Shown piece after piece: positions 16,668 to 27,277 of a DNA stretch of 64,000 bases. A program made the translations under genes and the position numbers. This stretch comes from Psychrobacter sp. (lineage in GTDB: Bacteria; Pseudomonadota; Gammaproteobacteria; Pseudomonadales; Moraxellaceae), in NCBI GenBank assembly GCA_018260445.1, contig JAGLBE010000012.1:527-64526 (forward strand), given 5' to 3'. Numbering within the stretch: position 1 is the stretch's first letter; each line of letters starts with the position of its first letter. The notes under the pieces are model-generated. The model ran no database searches. It was not told where the DNA came from and saw only the letters and a list, made by a program, of their open reading frames with translations.

Positions 16668-18776
16668 TTAAACTTGGTTTTGCTCGACACCTTTCATGGT
16701 CAGCTTAATACGACCTCGGTTATCGACTTCCTGTACTAAGACATTAATGGCTTGACCTTCTTGAATATAGTCAGAGACATTCTCAACCCGCTCATCAGCG
16801 ATTTGGGAGATATGCACCAAGCCATCGGTGCCGGGTAACACAGTCACAAACGCACCAAAATCAACCACGCGTGCTACCGTACCTTGATATACTTTGCCCA
16901 CTTCAACTTCTGCAGTGAGCGCCTCGATTTGACGCATCGCCTCTTTGGTGGCAGCTTTGTTTTCACCAAAAATACGAATCGTACCACTATCGTCAATATC
17001 AATCACTGCGCCGGTGTCTTCGGTTAACTGGCGAATGGTCGCCCCGCCTTTGCCAATCACATCGCGAATCTTATCGGCATTAATTTGCATCACCGCATAA
17101 TTAGGCGCATGGGCATTAATTTCTGTGCGGCTTGCGGGCAATACTTTATTCATCGCATTTAAGATATGGATACGCCCGGCATGGGCTTGTTTTAACGCTT
17201 GCTCCATGATATCCGGGGTAATGCCCTCAATTTTAATATCCATTTGCAAAGCGGTAATACCATCTTTAGAGCCAGCAACCTTAAAGTCCATATCGCCTAG
17301 ATGATCTTCATCGCCTAAAATATCGGACAATACCGCAAAACGCTCGCCTTCTTTCACCAAGCCCATTGCAATACCAGCCACGGGTGCTTTTAACGGCACA
17401 CCGGCATCCATCAGTGCAAGGCTAGCACCACATACGGAGGCCATAGAAGAAGACCCGTTAGATTCGGTAATTTCGGATACCACACGAATCACATACGGAA
17501 AACGGTCGCTATCTGGCAACATGGCCTGCACCCCACGGCGCGCCAAACGGCCATGCCCAATTTCACGGCGTTTAGGAATCCCTTCACGGCCTGTTTCGCC
17601 CACCGAAAAATGCGGGAAATTGTAATGCAGCATAAAGTTATCTTGAATGGTGCCGGCTAGTGAATCAATTAAGTTCACATCACGGGTATTGCCAAGTGTC
17701 GTGGTGACCAAGGCTTGGGTTTCACCCCGGGTAAACAATGCCGAACCATGAGTATATGGCAAAACGCCCACTTGAATATCCAGCGCCCGTACCGTATCCA
17801 AATCGCGACCATCAATACGCGGTTTGCCCGATAAAATGTTATCACGTACCGTACGGTACTTAAGGTCATTCAAAATATCTTTGATAGCGGCCTCATTGGC
17901 GCTATAGCTATCAGACTCAGGCGCCCCCGCTAACGCATCAATCGCCGCGGTTTTCACTGCATCAAGCTTATTGTAACGCTCAATTTTATCACTGGTTTCA
18001 TAAGCGGCCGCAATATGTTCGCTAAACTGAGCCGTGACTTTGTCTTTGAGTTCGGCATCTAGCTGCGGCGCAGTAAATACTTGCTTTGGGGTATTGACCG
18101 CTTTGGCCAGCTCACTAATATTATCGATGACCACTTGCTGCTGCTGATGGCCATACAATACCGCACCTAGCATCTGATCTTCCGACAGCTCAGCCGCTTC
18201 AGACTCTACCATTAACACCGCCGATTTGGTGCCTGCCACCACTAAATCTAAATCACTGCGCTCAAGCTCTTTAATAGAGGGGTTTAACACATACTCGCCA
18301 TCGATAAAGCCAACCCGAGCACCGCCAATAGGGCCATTAAACGGCGCATCGGAAATCGCCAACGCTGCGGACGCCCCAATCATAGCGGCAATATCGGCAT
18401 AGTGCTTTTTGTCACTAGACACGACCGTCGCCGTAATTTGCACTTCGTTCACATAACCCTCTGGAAACAGCGGGCGAATAGGACGGTCAATCAAACGTGA
18501 GGTTAAGGTTTCAAACTCAGTCGCTCGGCCTTCACGTTTGCCATAGGCGCCTGGAATCTTACCGGCGGCATACATTTTTTCTTGATAGTTAACGGTAAGT
18601 GGGAAAAAGTTCTGGCCCGCTTTTGCCTCATTTTTGACCACAGCGGCAACCAATACCGACACGCCGCCCATGTGTACAAGGACAGAATTGGCTTGACGGG
18701 CAATACGGCCAGTCTCTAACACAACTTGCTCATTGCCGTATTGAAACTCTCGAGAAATGGTATTAAACATTGACAT
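16668..18776 (-). CDS. pnp: Polyribonucleotide nucleotidyltransferase (PNPase)
   Basis: A 702-residue 3'-5' phosphorolytic exoribonuclease and core of the RNA degradosome. Two RNase PH-like domains (first about 10-145, second about 315-545, the latter with [12 protein letters not shown] and [18 protein letters not shown]) are separated by a helical domain. A KH domain with [12 protein letters not shown] lies near 560 and an S1 domain with [16 protein letters not shown] near 625-690. Length is normal. AGGAAG seven bases before the first ATG decides the start over the Met two codons later. It follows rpsO as in most gamma-proteobacteria, but with an unusually long 630-bp gap. Confidence 0.97.
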   Translation of the reverse strand: MSMFNTISREFQYGNEQVVLETGRIARQANSVLVHMGGVSVLVAAVVKNEAKAGQNFFPLTVNYQEKMYAAGKIPGAYGKREGRATEFETLTSRLIDRPIRPLFPEGYVNEVQITATVVSSDKKHYADIAAMIGASAALAISDAPFNGPIGGARVGFIDGEYVLNPSIKELERSDLDLVVAGTKSAVLMVESEAAELSEDQMLGAVLYGHQQQQVVIDNISELAKAVNTPKQVFTAPQLDAELKDKVTAQFSEHIAAAYETSDKIERYNKLDAVKTAAIDALAGAPESDSYSANEAAIKDILNDLKYRTVRDNILSGKPRIDGRDLDTVRALDIQVGVLPYTHGSALFTRGETQALVTTTLGNTRDVNLIDSLAGTIQDNFMLHYNFPHFSVGETGREGIPKRREIGHGRLARRGVQAMLPDSDRFPYVIRVVSEITESNGSSSMASVCGASLALMDAGVPLKAPVAGIAMGLVKEGERFAVLSDILGDEDHLGDMDFKVAGSKDGITALQMDIKIEGITPDIMEQALKQAHAGRIHILNAMNKVLPASRTEINAHAPNYAVMQINADKIRDVIGKGGATIRQLTEDTGAVIDIDDSGTIRIFGENKAATKEAMRQIEALTAEVEVGKVYQGTVARVVDFGAFVTVLPGTDGLVHISQIADERVENVSDYIQEGQAINVLVQEVDNRGRIKLTMKGVEQNQV

Positions 18777-19409
18777 CTATTTCTTCCTAATTTTATGAAT
18801 AATGGTATAACCAAATGTTTATAAGTGTGTATTGTCTACTTTGCAACCGTACAGTGCTCTTATTTGCCAAAGCGCGCACTTGCACTACTTATTTCTTACT
18901 TTACCCATAACAACGCTGTGCCTATGTATTCTGTGCATACGTCTTTTGTCTCTATTGGCCTTAAGCGGCTACTGACGCCACGCACCAACGCATACCAAGC
19001 TACTCTTGCCGTCTTATTTTACAGGGATTTTTGCAGCTTGACCATGTAAAGTCAGAACCGCTAACGCGTTACTAACAAGGTGCTGGTTCATCTGCTATAA
19101 GCACTAGTGTATCAACTATCAGCACGAGCATATAATCTTAAGTCGCTATATGCCTGCTTACCCATTGCCTATTTTAGGAGGGCATAGGGCTAAAATAGGG
19201 GCTAACCTAACCAGACTTCTGTCAGGGCATAGCGCAAAAAAAAGACGCTGCGAATATATTCACACCGTCTCTTTTTTGTCTTAAGGTATGATCGATTCAA
19301 TTAAATATCGACCTAACTGTCCAAGCTACCCTAACGACATAGGGTACAAGCGTCATAGCCTATCAGATAGTCGTCTGGTCGTCGCTTTAAGATACAAGCC
19401 TGTTCCCTA
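18777..19409 (-). other. Long rpsO-pnp intergenic region
   Basis: 633 bp with no convincing gene. It contains the rpsO terminator-like hairpin (19236-19277) and a perfect 10-bp inverted repeat CCTATTTTAG / CTAAAATAGG at 19168-19199 with a 12-base loop. In enteric bacteria the pnp leader holds an RNase III-processed hairpin used in autoregulation. The hairpin here could serve that purpose but lies about 390 bases before the pnp start. Confidence 0.45.
19236..19277 (-). terminator. Terminator-like hairpin after rpsO
   Basis: AAAGACG and CGTCTC(TTTTTT) flank an AT-rich inner palindrome (GAATATATTC). Both strands have homopolymer tracts at the ends: A8 on the left, T6 on the right. It lies 130 bp after the rpsO stop and would separate rpsO from pnp at least partly. 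Confidence 0.65.
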
Positions 19410-19676
19410 TTAACGACGTAATCCTAACTGACTAATCAAGGTCGTATAACGACCCAAATCTTTACCTTTTAGATAATCAAGCAGCTTACGGCGCTGATTG
19501 ACCATACGGATGAGGCCACGGCGACTATGATGATCCGCTTTATGGGCTTTAAAATGATCCTGTAAATCATTAATGCGGGCAGTGAGTAGGGCAACCTGAA
19601 CTTCAGGTGAACCTGTATCACTTGGCGCGCGTTGATATTGAACAATAATTTGTTGACGATCTGTATTGGTTAACAT
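19410..19676 (-). CDS. rpsO: 30S ribosomal protein S15
   Basis: An 88-residue protein of the small ribosomal subunit that binds 16S rRNA at the three-way junction of helices 20-22 and starts assembly of the central domain. The sequence is canonical: [19 protein letters not shown], then [20 protein letters not shown], and a C-terminal LGLRR. A frame extension to 19691 would add five residues, but GGAGAG lies just before the ATG at 19676 and family members begin there. In many bacteria S15 represses its own translation through the leader, which I cannot assess here. Confidence 0.97.
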   Translation of the reverse strand: MLTNTDRQQIIVQYQRAPSDTGSPEVQVALLTARINDLQDHFKAHKADHHSRRGLIRMVNQRRKLLDYLKGKDLGRYTTLISQLGLRR

Positions 19677-19786
19677 GTCTCTCTCCGGCAATGCAATACT
19701 ATAATTAAGTGGCTTTCATTAAGGACATCCCTGCATTACTAGAGGTGACCTAAAAAAAGCGACAGAGTAAGCGTACAATTATAACA

Positions 19787-19816
19787 AAAAAACTGCTGAA
19801 TAGTCAGCAGTTTTTT
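19787..19816 (-). terminator. Intrinsic terminator upstream of rpsO
   Basis: A perfect 13-bp stem AAAAAACTGCTGA / TCAGCAGTTTTTT with the tetraloop ATAG. It ends the transcript of the small acidic gene at 19902 and isolates rpsO from upstream readthrough. Confidence 0.88.
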
Positions 19817-19901
19817 ATCGTTTCGAAAATTAGGTTATCAAAAAAGTCGACCCTAGCTTCGCAGATTGATTTACGATTTCGGTCAAATCAGCTTCAACTT
19901 C

Positions 19902-20087
19902 CTATTTGTCAGCATCTTCTTGAGTGGCATGACCCCCTAAAGCATCGTCTGCTAGAGGCGCAGTGGTCGCTTCGGCAAGGCTATCAGGTGTTTCAGCCTC
20001 TACTAAACTATCAGGCGTTATCCCCTCTATATTAGGCGGATTGACACCTAAGTCATCTTCATTATTATTGTTATCAGCACTACTCAT
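19902..20087 (-). CDS. Small acidic hypothetical protein
   Basis: A 61-residue, strongly acidic, low-complexity protein with a near-repeat (ITPDSLVEAETPDSLAEATT). It has AGGAG ten bases before its ATG and a strong terminator after it, so it is likely expressed. It has no hydrophobic core, cysteines or signal peptide and is probably disordered. It is one of two tiny acidic proteins next to a DJ-1-like gene. No family is recognised. Confidence 0.6.
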   Translation of the reverse strand: MSSADNNNNEDDLGVNPPNIEGITPDSLVEAETPDSLAEATTAPLADDALGGHATQEDADK

Positions 20088-20149
20088 AATCTGTTATCTC
20101 CTGAACTAAAATGAAAAAATGGTAAGAAAAATGGATACAGTAACGCCAT

Positions 20150-20314
20150 TTATTGAGATTTAGCTTGCTCTAGGTTTTGAGCAATACCTTCAGCAGCTGC
20201 CTCATCGGTCTTTTTGTTGCCATTATCTAAATTATCTTCTACTTGGTTCTTAAGACCTGCTAGTTCAGACTCTGATTGTTGTTGTACAAATTTCTCATTG
20301 TTCGCTTGTGACAT
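20150..20314 (-). CDS. Small hydrophilic hypothetical protein
   Basis: A 54-residue ORF with AAGGA six bases before its ATG. The protein is polar, rich in Gln, Asn and Glu, with a probable helix (LAGLKNQVEDNLDN) and an end EAAAEGIAQNLEQAKSQ. It resembles in composition the small stress-induced hydrophilic proteins of many bacteria, but no specific family can be assigned. It lies 62 bp upstream of the acidic gene at 19902 and about 105 bp downstream of the DJ-1-like gene, all on the same strand, so the three may share a transcript. Confidence 0.55.
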   Translation of the reverse strand: MSQANNEKFVQQQSESELAGLKNQVEDNLDNGNKKTDEAAAEGIAQNLEQAKSQ

Positions 20315-20420
20315 AAGTATTCCTTAATATTTTATAATGTAGGATATGGCATATAAAATGCCGATATCGAAGTTTAAAAGTTGAGATGTTAACGACAATG
20401 TTTTAAATAACAACGGTGTT

Positions 20421-20957
20421 TTAAGTTATTGCCAACGCAGCATCAATGGCATCTACAAATGCGGTAATATCCTTAGGGCTACGTGATGTTATGATATTAC
20501 CATCTTGTTGCATCTGTTTATCCACAAATTGCCCACCTGCATTTTCGATATCTTGTTGCAAAGTATGATACGCCGTCAAGGTTTTATCTTTAACAATACC
20601 GCTATTGATAAGCACCCAAGGCGCATGGCAAATAGCCGCTATCAGCTTATCATTGTCGTTAAATGACTTTACAAAAGCTTGTGCCTGACCGTCCACCCGT
20701 AATGTATCGGCATTGACCGTTCCACCCGGTAATACCACAGCGTCATAATCAGCCGCATTGGCTTCTGATAAAAATAAATCTGCCGTAAAGATCTCAGCCT
20801 TATCAACATCCTTTTGCATCGACTGTACTTGTTTATCAGTATTGGTAGTAATTAAAACAGTACGATACCCTTTATCTGTCAATAGACGATTAACCTCAGC
20901 ATATTCTGCTTTTTCAAAATGATTATTTAATAAGAATGCAATCGTTTTAGTCATCAT
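20421..20957 (-). CDS. DJ-1/PfpI family protein
   Basis: A 178-residue protein with the class I glutamine amidotransferase-like fold of the DJ-1/PfpI superfamily, whose members act as deglycases, chaperones or proteases and are often stress induced. Key features: DYDAVVLPGGT around residues 70-80 and the nucleophile elbow AAICHAPWVLI with Cys110 followed by His111. The conserved acidic residue early in the chain is Glu15 (HFEKAEY). AGGAG lies before two consecutive ATG codons; the second (20954) has the better spacing. It belongs to a small cassette set between truB and rpsO. Confidence 0.88.
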   Translation of the reverse strand: MMTKTIAFLLNNHFEKAEYAEVNRLLTDKGYRTVLITTNTDKQVQSMQKDVDKAEIFTADLFLSEANAADYDAVVLPGGTVNADTLRVDGQAQAFVKSFNDNDKLIAAICHAPWVLINSGIVKDKTLTAYHTLQQDIENAGGQFVDKQMQQDGNIITSRSPKDITAFVDAIDAALAIT

Positions 20958-21241
20958 CTACTCCTGCAATACTATGAAAAATAAGTTCATACTTAAATAA
21001 GTTACTTATAACAGACTGTCAACCTGCGCAACAAGAAGATTTACCATTTTGAACTTTGCTAAACGGCACTGATGTCGCTGATACGTTTCATCATAATCAA
21101 GATAGGATGATCTAAGTAGACCCAAGTTGCAAGGATATGTATGAGAATGTGAGTAATGTTGATTATGAGTAAGCGAAATCACTGCCACCTAACAGTGACT
21201 CATGCCAGTTGAAGCTGCTCAATGCAGGTGGGTCAGCCTTA

Positions 21242-22264
21242 TCAGCGCTGTATCATTTTTTTGGGTTGTAAGCGTCCGTTTGCAGCCAGTGAACCCAACC
21301 CTAAAAAATCTCCCTGGCTAGAGAATAGGCGGATATCGCCTTGGTTAGGGTCGTGCACAAGTGATGGGTCGTGCAGATAGCTATATATCACGCTATCTAT
21401 TGAGTCGCTTACGTTTAAACGCTGCCCTAAATGCAAACGTTGGCGCTGTATCTCCGATACGATGAGCTTGGGTAGCTCGGCAATACAGGCGTCAATAGGC
21501 AGTAAGCTTGACAAGCGGGCATCATGGGTGAACGCCTCAAAATCATCTAAAGATATGGCTTCATCCACGCTAAAGTAGCTTACTTGAGTGCGACGCAAGG
21601 CGGTTAAGTGGCCACAAGTGCCTAGCACCTTGGCAATATCCTCACCTAAAACTCGAATATAAGTACCTTTTGAGCAGGTAACGCTGAGCTTTATCTCGTC
21701 GACAGCGTCGCCTTGTGCAATGGTCAACTGATGAATGCGGATGGGGCGTGCCGAACGTTCCACCTCAATACCAGCACGGGCATACTCATAAAATTTTTTG
21801 CCCTCTTTTTTTAAAGCAGAGTACATGGGCGGCAGTTGCCAAATAGCGCCTGTAAAGGTTTTAGCGGCACCCTCAAGCGCAGATTGCGAGATAACAGGCA
21901 CTGTTTTGCTGGCGACTATCTCACCTTGTGCGTCGCCGGTATCGGTTTGCAAGCCGAGCTTTACGGTCGCCTCATAAGACTTATCGGCCGCTAATTGATA
22001 ATGGCTAAATTTAGTGGCCTCACCTAAACAAACGGGCAATAAGCCTGTTGCCATAGGATCAAGGGTGCCCGTATGCCCCGCTTTTTTAGTATTATGTGCG
22101 CGCGACTGTAGCAAGTATTTGACCTTTGCGACCACTTGCTGCGAGGTTGGGCCTTCGGGTTTATCGATAAGGATAACCCCCGATACTCGGCTTTTGGTGA
22201 TCGGCATTTTTGACGTGTCTTGTATCGTGTCTGGTGGCGTACCGTGTTGCGTCACTTTGGTCAT
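21242..22264 (-). CDS. truB: tRNA pseudouridine(55) synthase
   Basis: A 340-residue enzyme that makes pseudouridine 55 in the T loop of nearly all tRNAs. The catalytic motif GHTGTLDPMATGLLPV holds the nucleophilic Asp. KPEGPTSQQVV near the N-terminus and CSKGTYIRVLGEDI match the family's other motifs. A C-terminal PUA-like region follows. Compared with E. coli it has about 20 extra residues before the conserved core (from Ser26). It is 54 bp downstream of rbfA, as in the enteric order rbfA-truB-rpsO. Confidence 0.96.
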   Translation of the reverse strand: MTKVTQHGTPPDTIQDTSKMPITKSRVSGVILIDKPEGPTSQQVVAKVKYLLQSRAHNTKKAGHTGTLDPMATGLLPVCLGEATKFSHYQLAADKSYEATVKLGLQTDTGDAQGEIVASKTVPVISQSALEGAAKTFTGAIWQLPPMYSALKKEGKKFYEYARAGIEVERSARPIRIHQLTIAQGDAVDEIKLSVTCSKGTYIRVLGEDIAKVLGTCGHLTALRRTQVSYFSVDEAISLDDFEAFTHDARLSSLLPIDACIAELPKLIVSEIQRQRLHLGQRLNVSDSIDSVIYSYLHDPSLVHDPNQGDIRLFSSQGDFLGLGSLAANGRLQPKKMIQR

Positions 22265-22318
22265 GACTCTCTCTGTTAGCTATTTAATCAAACACTTGTG
22301 CTAGTCTTTAAACCGCTG

Positions 22319-22873
22319 CTACAAATCGCTATCTGTCTTGGTAGTTACCTCGTGCATATGCGTATTGTCATCAATGTCGCTATTAGTGTCAGTATCAGTG
22401 TCGCTATTAGTGTCAGTATCAGTGTCGCTATTAGTGTCAGTATCAGTGTTGGTATCGATGTCAGTATCATGGTCGATATCAGTGTCCTCATCATGAGAGG
22501 TTTGCACCGTTTTATCCACTGCCTTGCTAATTAAATCCATCATATAATTACCACGCGCCGTCACTTCGTCATAATGAAACCTTAAGCGGGGCGTGGTACG
22601 CGTTTTGAGGGTATGGCTCAACTCGGTACGCAAAAATCCAGCCGCATTATTAAGCACTTGCAGGCTTTGCTCATGACTGTGCTTACTCATGGCATCGTTC
22701 ATCTCCGGCTCCATCACCGTCACATAAACATCGGCATAGCCTAAATCGGGGCTGACTTTAACGCTAGAAATAGTCACAAAACCGGTTAAACGTGGGTCGT
22801 TGACCGAATCGCGAATCATGACGGCAAGCTCACGTTGAATTTGATCGCCTAGGCGCTGGGTACGTTGGTTCAT
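22319..22873 (-). CDS. rbfA: Ribosome-binding factor A with a repetitive acidic tail
   Basis: A 184-residue protein. The first 125 residues are a standard RbfA KH-like domain (RLGDQIQRELAVMI at the start; DPRLTGFVTISSVKVSPDL; TPRLRFHYDE), a 30S maturation factor needed for 16S rRNA 5'-end processing and cold adaptation. The remaining 55 residues are an unusual Asp/Thr/Ser tail built on DTDTDTNS units, encoded by a 24-bp tandem repeat (22376-22447). Such a tail is not part of the usual family and is likely disordered. A terminator lies between this gene and infB upstream. Confidence 0.95.
   Translation of the reverse strand: MNQRTQRLGDQIQRELAVMIRDSVNDPRLTGFVTISSVKVSPDLGYADVYVTVMEPEMNDAMSKHSHEQSLQVLNNAAGFLRTELSHTLKTRTTPRLRFHYDEVTARGNYMMDLISKAVDKTVQTSHDEDTDIDHDTDIDTNTDTDTNSDTDTDTNSDTDTDTNSDIDDNTHMHEVTTKTDSDL
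22376..22447. repeat. 24-bp tandem repeat, three perfect copies, inside rbfA
   Basis: Three identical 24-bp units begin at 22376, 22400 and 22424, each encoding eight residues of the RbfA tail. Degenerate continuations follow on the right. The unit length is a multiple of three, so copy-number changes would keep the frame. Confidence 0.9.
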
Positions 22874-22960
22874 GTTGTTATCCTTTAAATGACGGTATTA
22901 TCTAGGGCGTGTACTGGCTGTTGCATGACTAGTCTATCGCCGTGCTTTAAAAACGGTTAA

Positions 22961-22994
22961 AAAAAGACCTAACAGGATGACCTGATAGGTCTTT
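22961..22994 (-). terminator. Intrinsic terminator between infB and rbfA
   Basis: AAAGACCTA (22963-22971) and TAGGTCTTT (22986-22994) form a stem that on the minus strand is followed by seven T residues. It lies about 60 bp downstream of infB and about 90 bp before rbfA, inside what is normally a continuous operon. Confidence 0.78.
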
Positions 22995-23054
22995 GATAAT
23001 TGCACCTAGATTAGTGTCTGGTATAGACTATAATAATATGCCATTGTTAAATAA

Positions 23055-25772
23055 TTAAATCGTGCGCTGGATTTCTTGAATCTCAAACACTTCAATCTTA
23101 TCGCCTGCCTCGACATCGTAGCCACGCACGGCAAGACCACATTCCATACCAGCGCGCACTTCGTTAACATCTTCTTTATAACGGCGTAGCGATTGTAAAT
23201 TACCGGTAAACGCCACTTTATCATCACGCAGTACCCGAATAGACTTGTTGCGATAGATAGTGCCTTCCACCACCATACAACCGGCAGCCGCACCAAATTT
23301 ACTCGAGCGGAACACCTCACGCACCTCAGCAATACCCAAGATTTTTTCGCGGTGCTCAGGCGACAACATACCGCTCATGGCTGCTTTCACGTCATCAATA
23401 AGGCCATAAATAACACTGTAATAACGAATATCAATATCGGCATCATCGGCTTTACGTTTTGCTGTGGTGTCTGCGCGTACATTAAAACCGAGTAACACCG
23501 CTTCACTCGATTCCGCAAGGGTAATATCCGACTCAGTAATCGGGCCAACGCCTGAGCTAATCACCCTGACTTTCACTTCGTCAGTCGATAGTTCGTCTAA
23601 AGAAGTCAATAAGGCTTCAAGCGAGCCACGCACATCGGTTTTTAAGATGATATTTAAGAAGGAGACCTCATCTTGACCCATCTGTTCGAACATGCTTTCA
23701 AGACGCAGCTTGTTTTGACGGTCGAGTTGTTTTTCACGCTCGCGATTGGCACGGAATTCGGCCACTTCACGAGCTTTTTTCTCATCGGTAACCACTAAAA
23801 ATTCACTACCCGCAGCAGGCGTGTCTGGCAAGCCCAGGATTTCAACAGGAATAGAGGGACCTGCCGATTTTATGCGTTTACCGTTTTCATCGGTCATCGC
23901 GCGGACTTTACCGTAGTATTCGCCCGCTAACACAAGATCCCCTTGGTTCAAGGTACCTTTTTTAACCAGCACACTAGCGACAGCACCACGACCTTTCTCT
24001 AACCGTGATTCAATGACCACACCTTGAGCCGCACCATCGGTAGGGGCGTCAAGCTCCATCAGTTCCGCTTGCAAACTGATAAGCTCAAGCAGCTCGTCAA
24101 TGCCTTCGCCCGTTTTCGCCGAGACTTTAGCCAACGGCGTGTCACCGCCCCACGCTTCTGTCACAACCTCTTTGGTCGTTAACTCATTCAACACCCGGTC
24201 AATATCTGCCGCTGGTTTATCAATTTTGTTAATTGCCACTATGATGGGTGTTCCTGCGGCACGGGCGTGATCTATCGCCTCGGCCGTTTGTGGCATCATG
24301 CCATCATCAGCAGCTACCACCAATACTACGATATCAGTGGCTTGAGCGCCACGTGAGCGCATCGCTGTAAAGGCGGCGTGGCCTGGGGTATCTAAAAAGG
24401 TAATTAGGCCACGCTCGGTCTCAACATGATAAGCGCCGATATGCTGGGTAATGCCACCGGCTTCGCCTGTGGCCACCTTAGTTTGACGAATTTTATCGAG
24501 CAATGAGGTTTTACCATGATCCACATGACCCATGATAGTGACAACAGGTGGGCGATGCTGCACGTTACTACGGCGACCCTCGACAGCCTCTTGCAAATCG
24601 TCCTCAACCTTGGTATCACTAACCAATACAGGGTTGTGGCCCATCTCTTCCACAATAAGGCTTGCCGTTACCTGATCTATGGTTTCGGACTCTTCGACCA
24701 TTTCGCCCATTTTCATCAATAATTTGGTGACTTCTCGGGCTTTAACGGCCATACGTTGGGCTAAATCAACAACGGTAATCTGCTCGCTAATCTCAACATC
24801 GTGCACCATTTTTTCGACGGGCTTTTCAAACTTATGCTGCGTTGCTTGACTGGATTTTAGCCCATGTTTACGGTTGCGTATTTCGCGCTCTTCTTGGGTT
24901 TTACGACGACGGCCGCGAGTAGCGGTACTAGAGGAGCCACGCTTAATTTCACGCCGCTCTTTTTCAAACGATTCTTCTAGCGCCTCACCGACTAAGCCCT
25001 CAGCCAGTGGTTCATCTTTACGCACCTCAGCAACCGGTTCTTTGCCACTGTACTTACCGGCCATTTTACGCATCTCTTCAAGCGTTTTTTTCTGCGCCTC
25101 TTCGGCCTGCTGACGCCGAGTTTCTGTTTCTATTGCGCGTAAGCGCTCTTCTTCTTTTTCACGCAGCAAGCGTGCTTTTTGCTCAGCTTTGGTTTCTACT
25201 TTAGGTTTGGTTGGGGCTATTTTCTTTTTAGGTTTCTCTTTAGCAATTTGTGCCGCTTTACTGCCCTTTTTGACCACGACAGTCGATACCTCATCACTGC
25301 TGGTGTTCGATGATTTACCGCCGCCCAAATTAGCCCGCATCGCTGCCAAGGTTGCCGCTTGACGCTCCTCAGAGGCTTTTTTAGTGAGCTCGCGTTTTTT
25401 GGCCTCTTCTTCTACCCGCAGCTTGGCTTCAGCATCCAATTTTTCTCGGGCTATAAGTTGCTCGGCCAATTGATTAGGGTCAGGTTTATCAAATACTTTT
25501 TTCTTACGTACTTCAACGTTGACACTTTTTGATTTACCAGATGAGCCTGTCACCCGAGCGGTACTCGTGGTTTTTGATTTCAAGCTGATACGACGCTTTT
25601 GCTTTTGCCCGTGCGATTGCTTCAAGTAAGCGACCAGTTGTTCTTGCTCAAGCTCGGTGACAAGGTCAACCTCACCACGAGCAGGTAACCCAGCATCAAC
25701 CAACTGCTGCTGTAACACACTGACTGTTTTGCTTACCATGTCTGCTAATTCTTTGACGGTCTTATCTGCCAT
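23055..25772 (-). CDS. infB: Translation initiation factor IF-2
   Basis: A 905-residue GTPase that delivers fMet-tRNA to the 30S subunit and promotes subunit joining. The N-terminal domain ([20 protein letters not shown]) is followed by a long, charged linker rich in Lys, Glu and Arg (about 100-300). The G domain starts with GHVDHGKT at 415 and continues with [12 protein letters not shown] and NKIDKP. Domains II, III and the C-terminal fMet-binding domain follow, ending in EIQRTI. Length is close to that of E. coli. It begins 11 bp after nusA, so both are co-transcribed. Confidence 0.98.
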   Translation of the reverse strand: MADKTVKELADMVSKTVSVLQQQLVDAGLPARGEVDLVTELEQEQLVAYLKQSHGQKQKRRISLKSKTTSTARVTGSSGKSKSVNVEVRKKKVFDKPDPNQLAEQLIAREKLDAEAKLRVEEEAKKRELTKKASEERQAATLAAMRANLGGGKSSNTSSDEVSTVVVKKGSKAAQIAKEKPKKKIAPTKPKVETKAEQKARLLREKEEERLRAIETETRRQQAEEAQKKTLEEMRKMAGKYSGKEPVAEVRKDEPLAEGLVGEALEESFEKERREIKRGSSSTATRGRRRKTQEEREIRNRKHGLKSSQATQHKFEKPVEKMVHDVEISEQITVVDLAQRMAVKAREVTKLLMKMGEMVEESETIDQVTASLIVEEMGHNPVLVSDTKVEDDLQEAVEGRRSNVQHRPPVVTIMGHVDHGKTSLLDKIRQTKVATGEAGGITQHIGAYHVETERGLITFLDTPGHAAFTAMRSRGAQATDIVVLVVAADDGMMPQTAEAIDHARAAGTPIIVAINKIDKPAADIDRVLNELTTKEVVTEAWGGDTPLAKVSAKTGEGIDELLELISLQAELMELDAPTDGAAQGVVIESRLEKGRGAVASVLVKKGTLNQGDLVLAGEYYGKVRAMTDENGKRIKSAGPSIPVEILGLPDTPAAGSEFLVVTDEKKAREVAEFRANREREKQLDRQNKLRLESMFEQMGQDEVSFLNIILKTDVRGSLEALLTSLDELSTDEVKVRVISSGVGPITESDITLAESSEAVLLGFNVRADTTAKRKADDADIDIRYYSVIYGLIDDVKAAMSGMLSPEHREKILGIAEVREVFRSSKFGAAAGCMVVEGTIYRNKSIRVLRDDKVAFTGNLQSLRRYKEDVNEVRAGMECGLAVRGYDVEAGDKIEVFEIQEIQRTI

Positions 25773-25783
25773 TGTATAGTCAC

Positions 25784-27277
25784 CTATTTATTTTCTTCAT
25801 TAAACCAAGATTCACGGGCTTTCATAATGAGCTTACCTGCTGTCTCATTATCAAGGGTATCAATATCCTCGATATCAAAAACAGCTTGCTCGGCCAAATC
25901 GTCTACGGTGATAATATCACGTTGTGCCAATTTGTATGCCCAGTCGGTTGTCATACCTTCCATTGCCAGCAGCTCGGCACTTGGCTCTTTCATATTTTGC
26001 TGTTTTACCAGTTCGTCAGCAATGACCACTTCTTTAGCACGTTCTTGAATCATCTCGATGGCCTCATCATCTAGGCCCTCGATATCATAAAAGGTGTCAA
26101 CAGGTACATAAGCCACTTCTTCAATACTGGTAAAGCCAATATCGACCAAAGCTTGCGCTAGGTCTTCATCCACCTCTAAGCGATTGTAAAATAAGTCGAT
26201 AAAGGTTTTTGTCTCATTTTGCTGTCTTTCTAGATACTCTTCTTCTAACATCATGTTCAAACGGTAACCCGTCAACTCTGAGGCCAAGCGAACGTTTTGA
26301 CCTTGCGCCCCAATGGCTCGCGCCAGCTGATCATTAGCCGTAAATATAATATCCGCCGTTTTGGCATCTTCATCAAGAATAATGCTGTTAACATCGGCCG
26401 GTTCAAGGGCGCTAATAATATATTGTGCCGGGTCATCCGACCATACAATCACGTCAATACGCTCGCCATCTAATTCTTGTTGCACCGCTTGAATACGGGT
26501 ACCACGCATACCAATGCAAGCGCCAACCGGGTCGATACGATGGTCATTGGTTTTCACCGATATTTTAGCCCGTACCCCAGGTTGGCGAGCCACGCCGCGA
26601 ATTTCAATCGTCTCTTCACTAATCTCTGGCACCTCTTTACTCATTAAAGCGGTCAACATTTCTGGTATCGTTCGTGACAACAATAATTGAGCACCACGAT
26701 TGTCTCTATTCACATGGTATAAAATGGCATTGACACGAGATTTGGCTCGCAGTTGCTCACGCGGTAACATTTGATCGCGCGACAAATAACCCTCGGCATT
26801 GTCGCCTAAATCGATAATATAGCCGTCACGGGTTTGCTTTTTCACCTCGCCATACATCATCTCACCAATACGCGGCTCAAAGGCATCAGCGGTTAAGGCA
26901 CGTTCGGCTTCACGTATTTTTTGAATAATGACTTGTTTGGCTTGCGTGGCGGCAATACGGCCAAACTCAATAGACTCGATTTGCTCTTCTTTGATATCGC
27001 CAAGCGACCATTCAGTCTCGTCTAAATCGCTTAAGGCTAACTGACAGGCTGGCATTTCGTGGTCTTCATCGGCCACTATGGTCCAATAACGATAGGTGTC
27101 ATAATCGCCCGTCTCCCGATTAATCGCTACTCGGATGGCCACTTCAGGTTGGTCGGTATAAACACGCTTTTTTGTTGAAACCACTAACGCCTCTTCAAGC
27201 GCTTCAAAAATATCTTCTGGATTTAAGCCTTTCTCGTTACTGACGGTTTCTACTACCGTTAAAATTGTACGACTCAT
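25784..27277 (-). CDS. nusA: Transcription termination/antitermination factor NusA
   Basis: A 497-residue RNA polymerase-binding factor that controls pausing, termination and antitermination. The N-terminal RNAP-binding domain ([18 protein letters not shown]) is followed by an S1 domain ([25 protein letters not shown]), two KH domains ([37 protein letters not shown]), and two acidic helix-hairpin-helix repeats at the C-terminus (about 365-490), as in E. coli. It lies between rimP and infB in the usual order. The gap to rimP is 271 bp, larger than usual. Confidence 0.98.
   Translation of the reverse strand: MSRTILTVVETVSNEKGLNPEDIFEALEEALVVSTKKRVYTDQPEVAIRVAINRETGDYDTYRYWTIVADEDHEMPACQLALSDLDETEWSLGDIKEEQIESIEFGRIAATQAKQVIIQKIREAERALTADAFEPRIGEMMYGEVKKQTRDGYIIDLGDNAEGYLSRDQMLPREQLRAKSRVNAILYHVNRDNRGAQLLLSRTIPEMLTALMSKEVPEISEETIEIRGVARQPGVRAKISVKTNDHRIDPVGACIGMRGTRIQAVQQELDGERIDVIVWSDDPAQYIISALEPADVNSIILDEDAKTADIIFTANDQLARAIGAQGQNVRLASELTGYRLNMMLEEEYLERQQNETKTFIDLFYNRLEVDEDLAQALVDIGFTSIEEVAYVPVDTFYDIEGLDDEAIEMIQERAKEVVIADELVKQQNMKEPSAELLAMEGMTTDWAYKLAQRDIITVDDLAEQAVFDIEDIDTLDNETAGKLIMKARESWFNEENK

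Noticed and set aside
21006-21188. 60-codon ORF between the DJ-1-like gene and truB
   Set aside because: His/Tyr-rich, unlike real proteins here; no ribosome binding site.
23006-23332. 108-codon ORF over the end of infB
   Set aside because: Alternative frame of infB with no independent signals.
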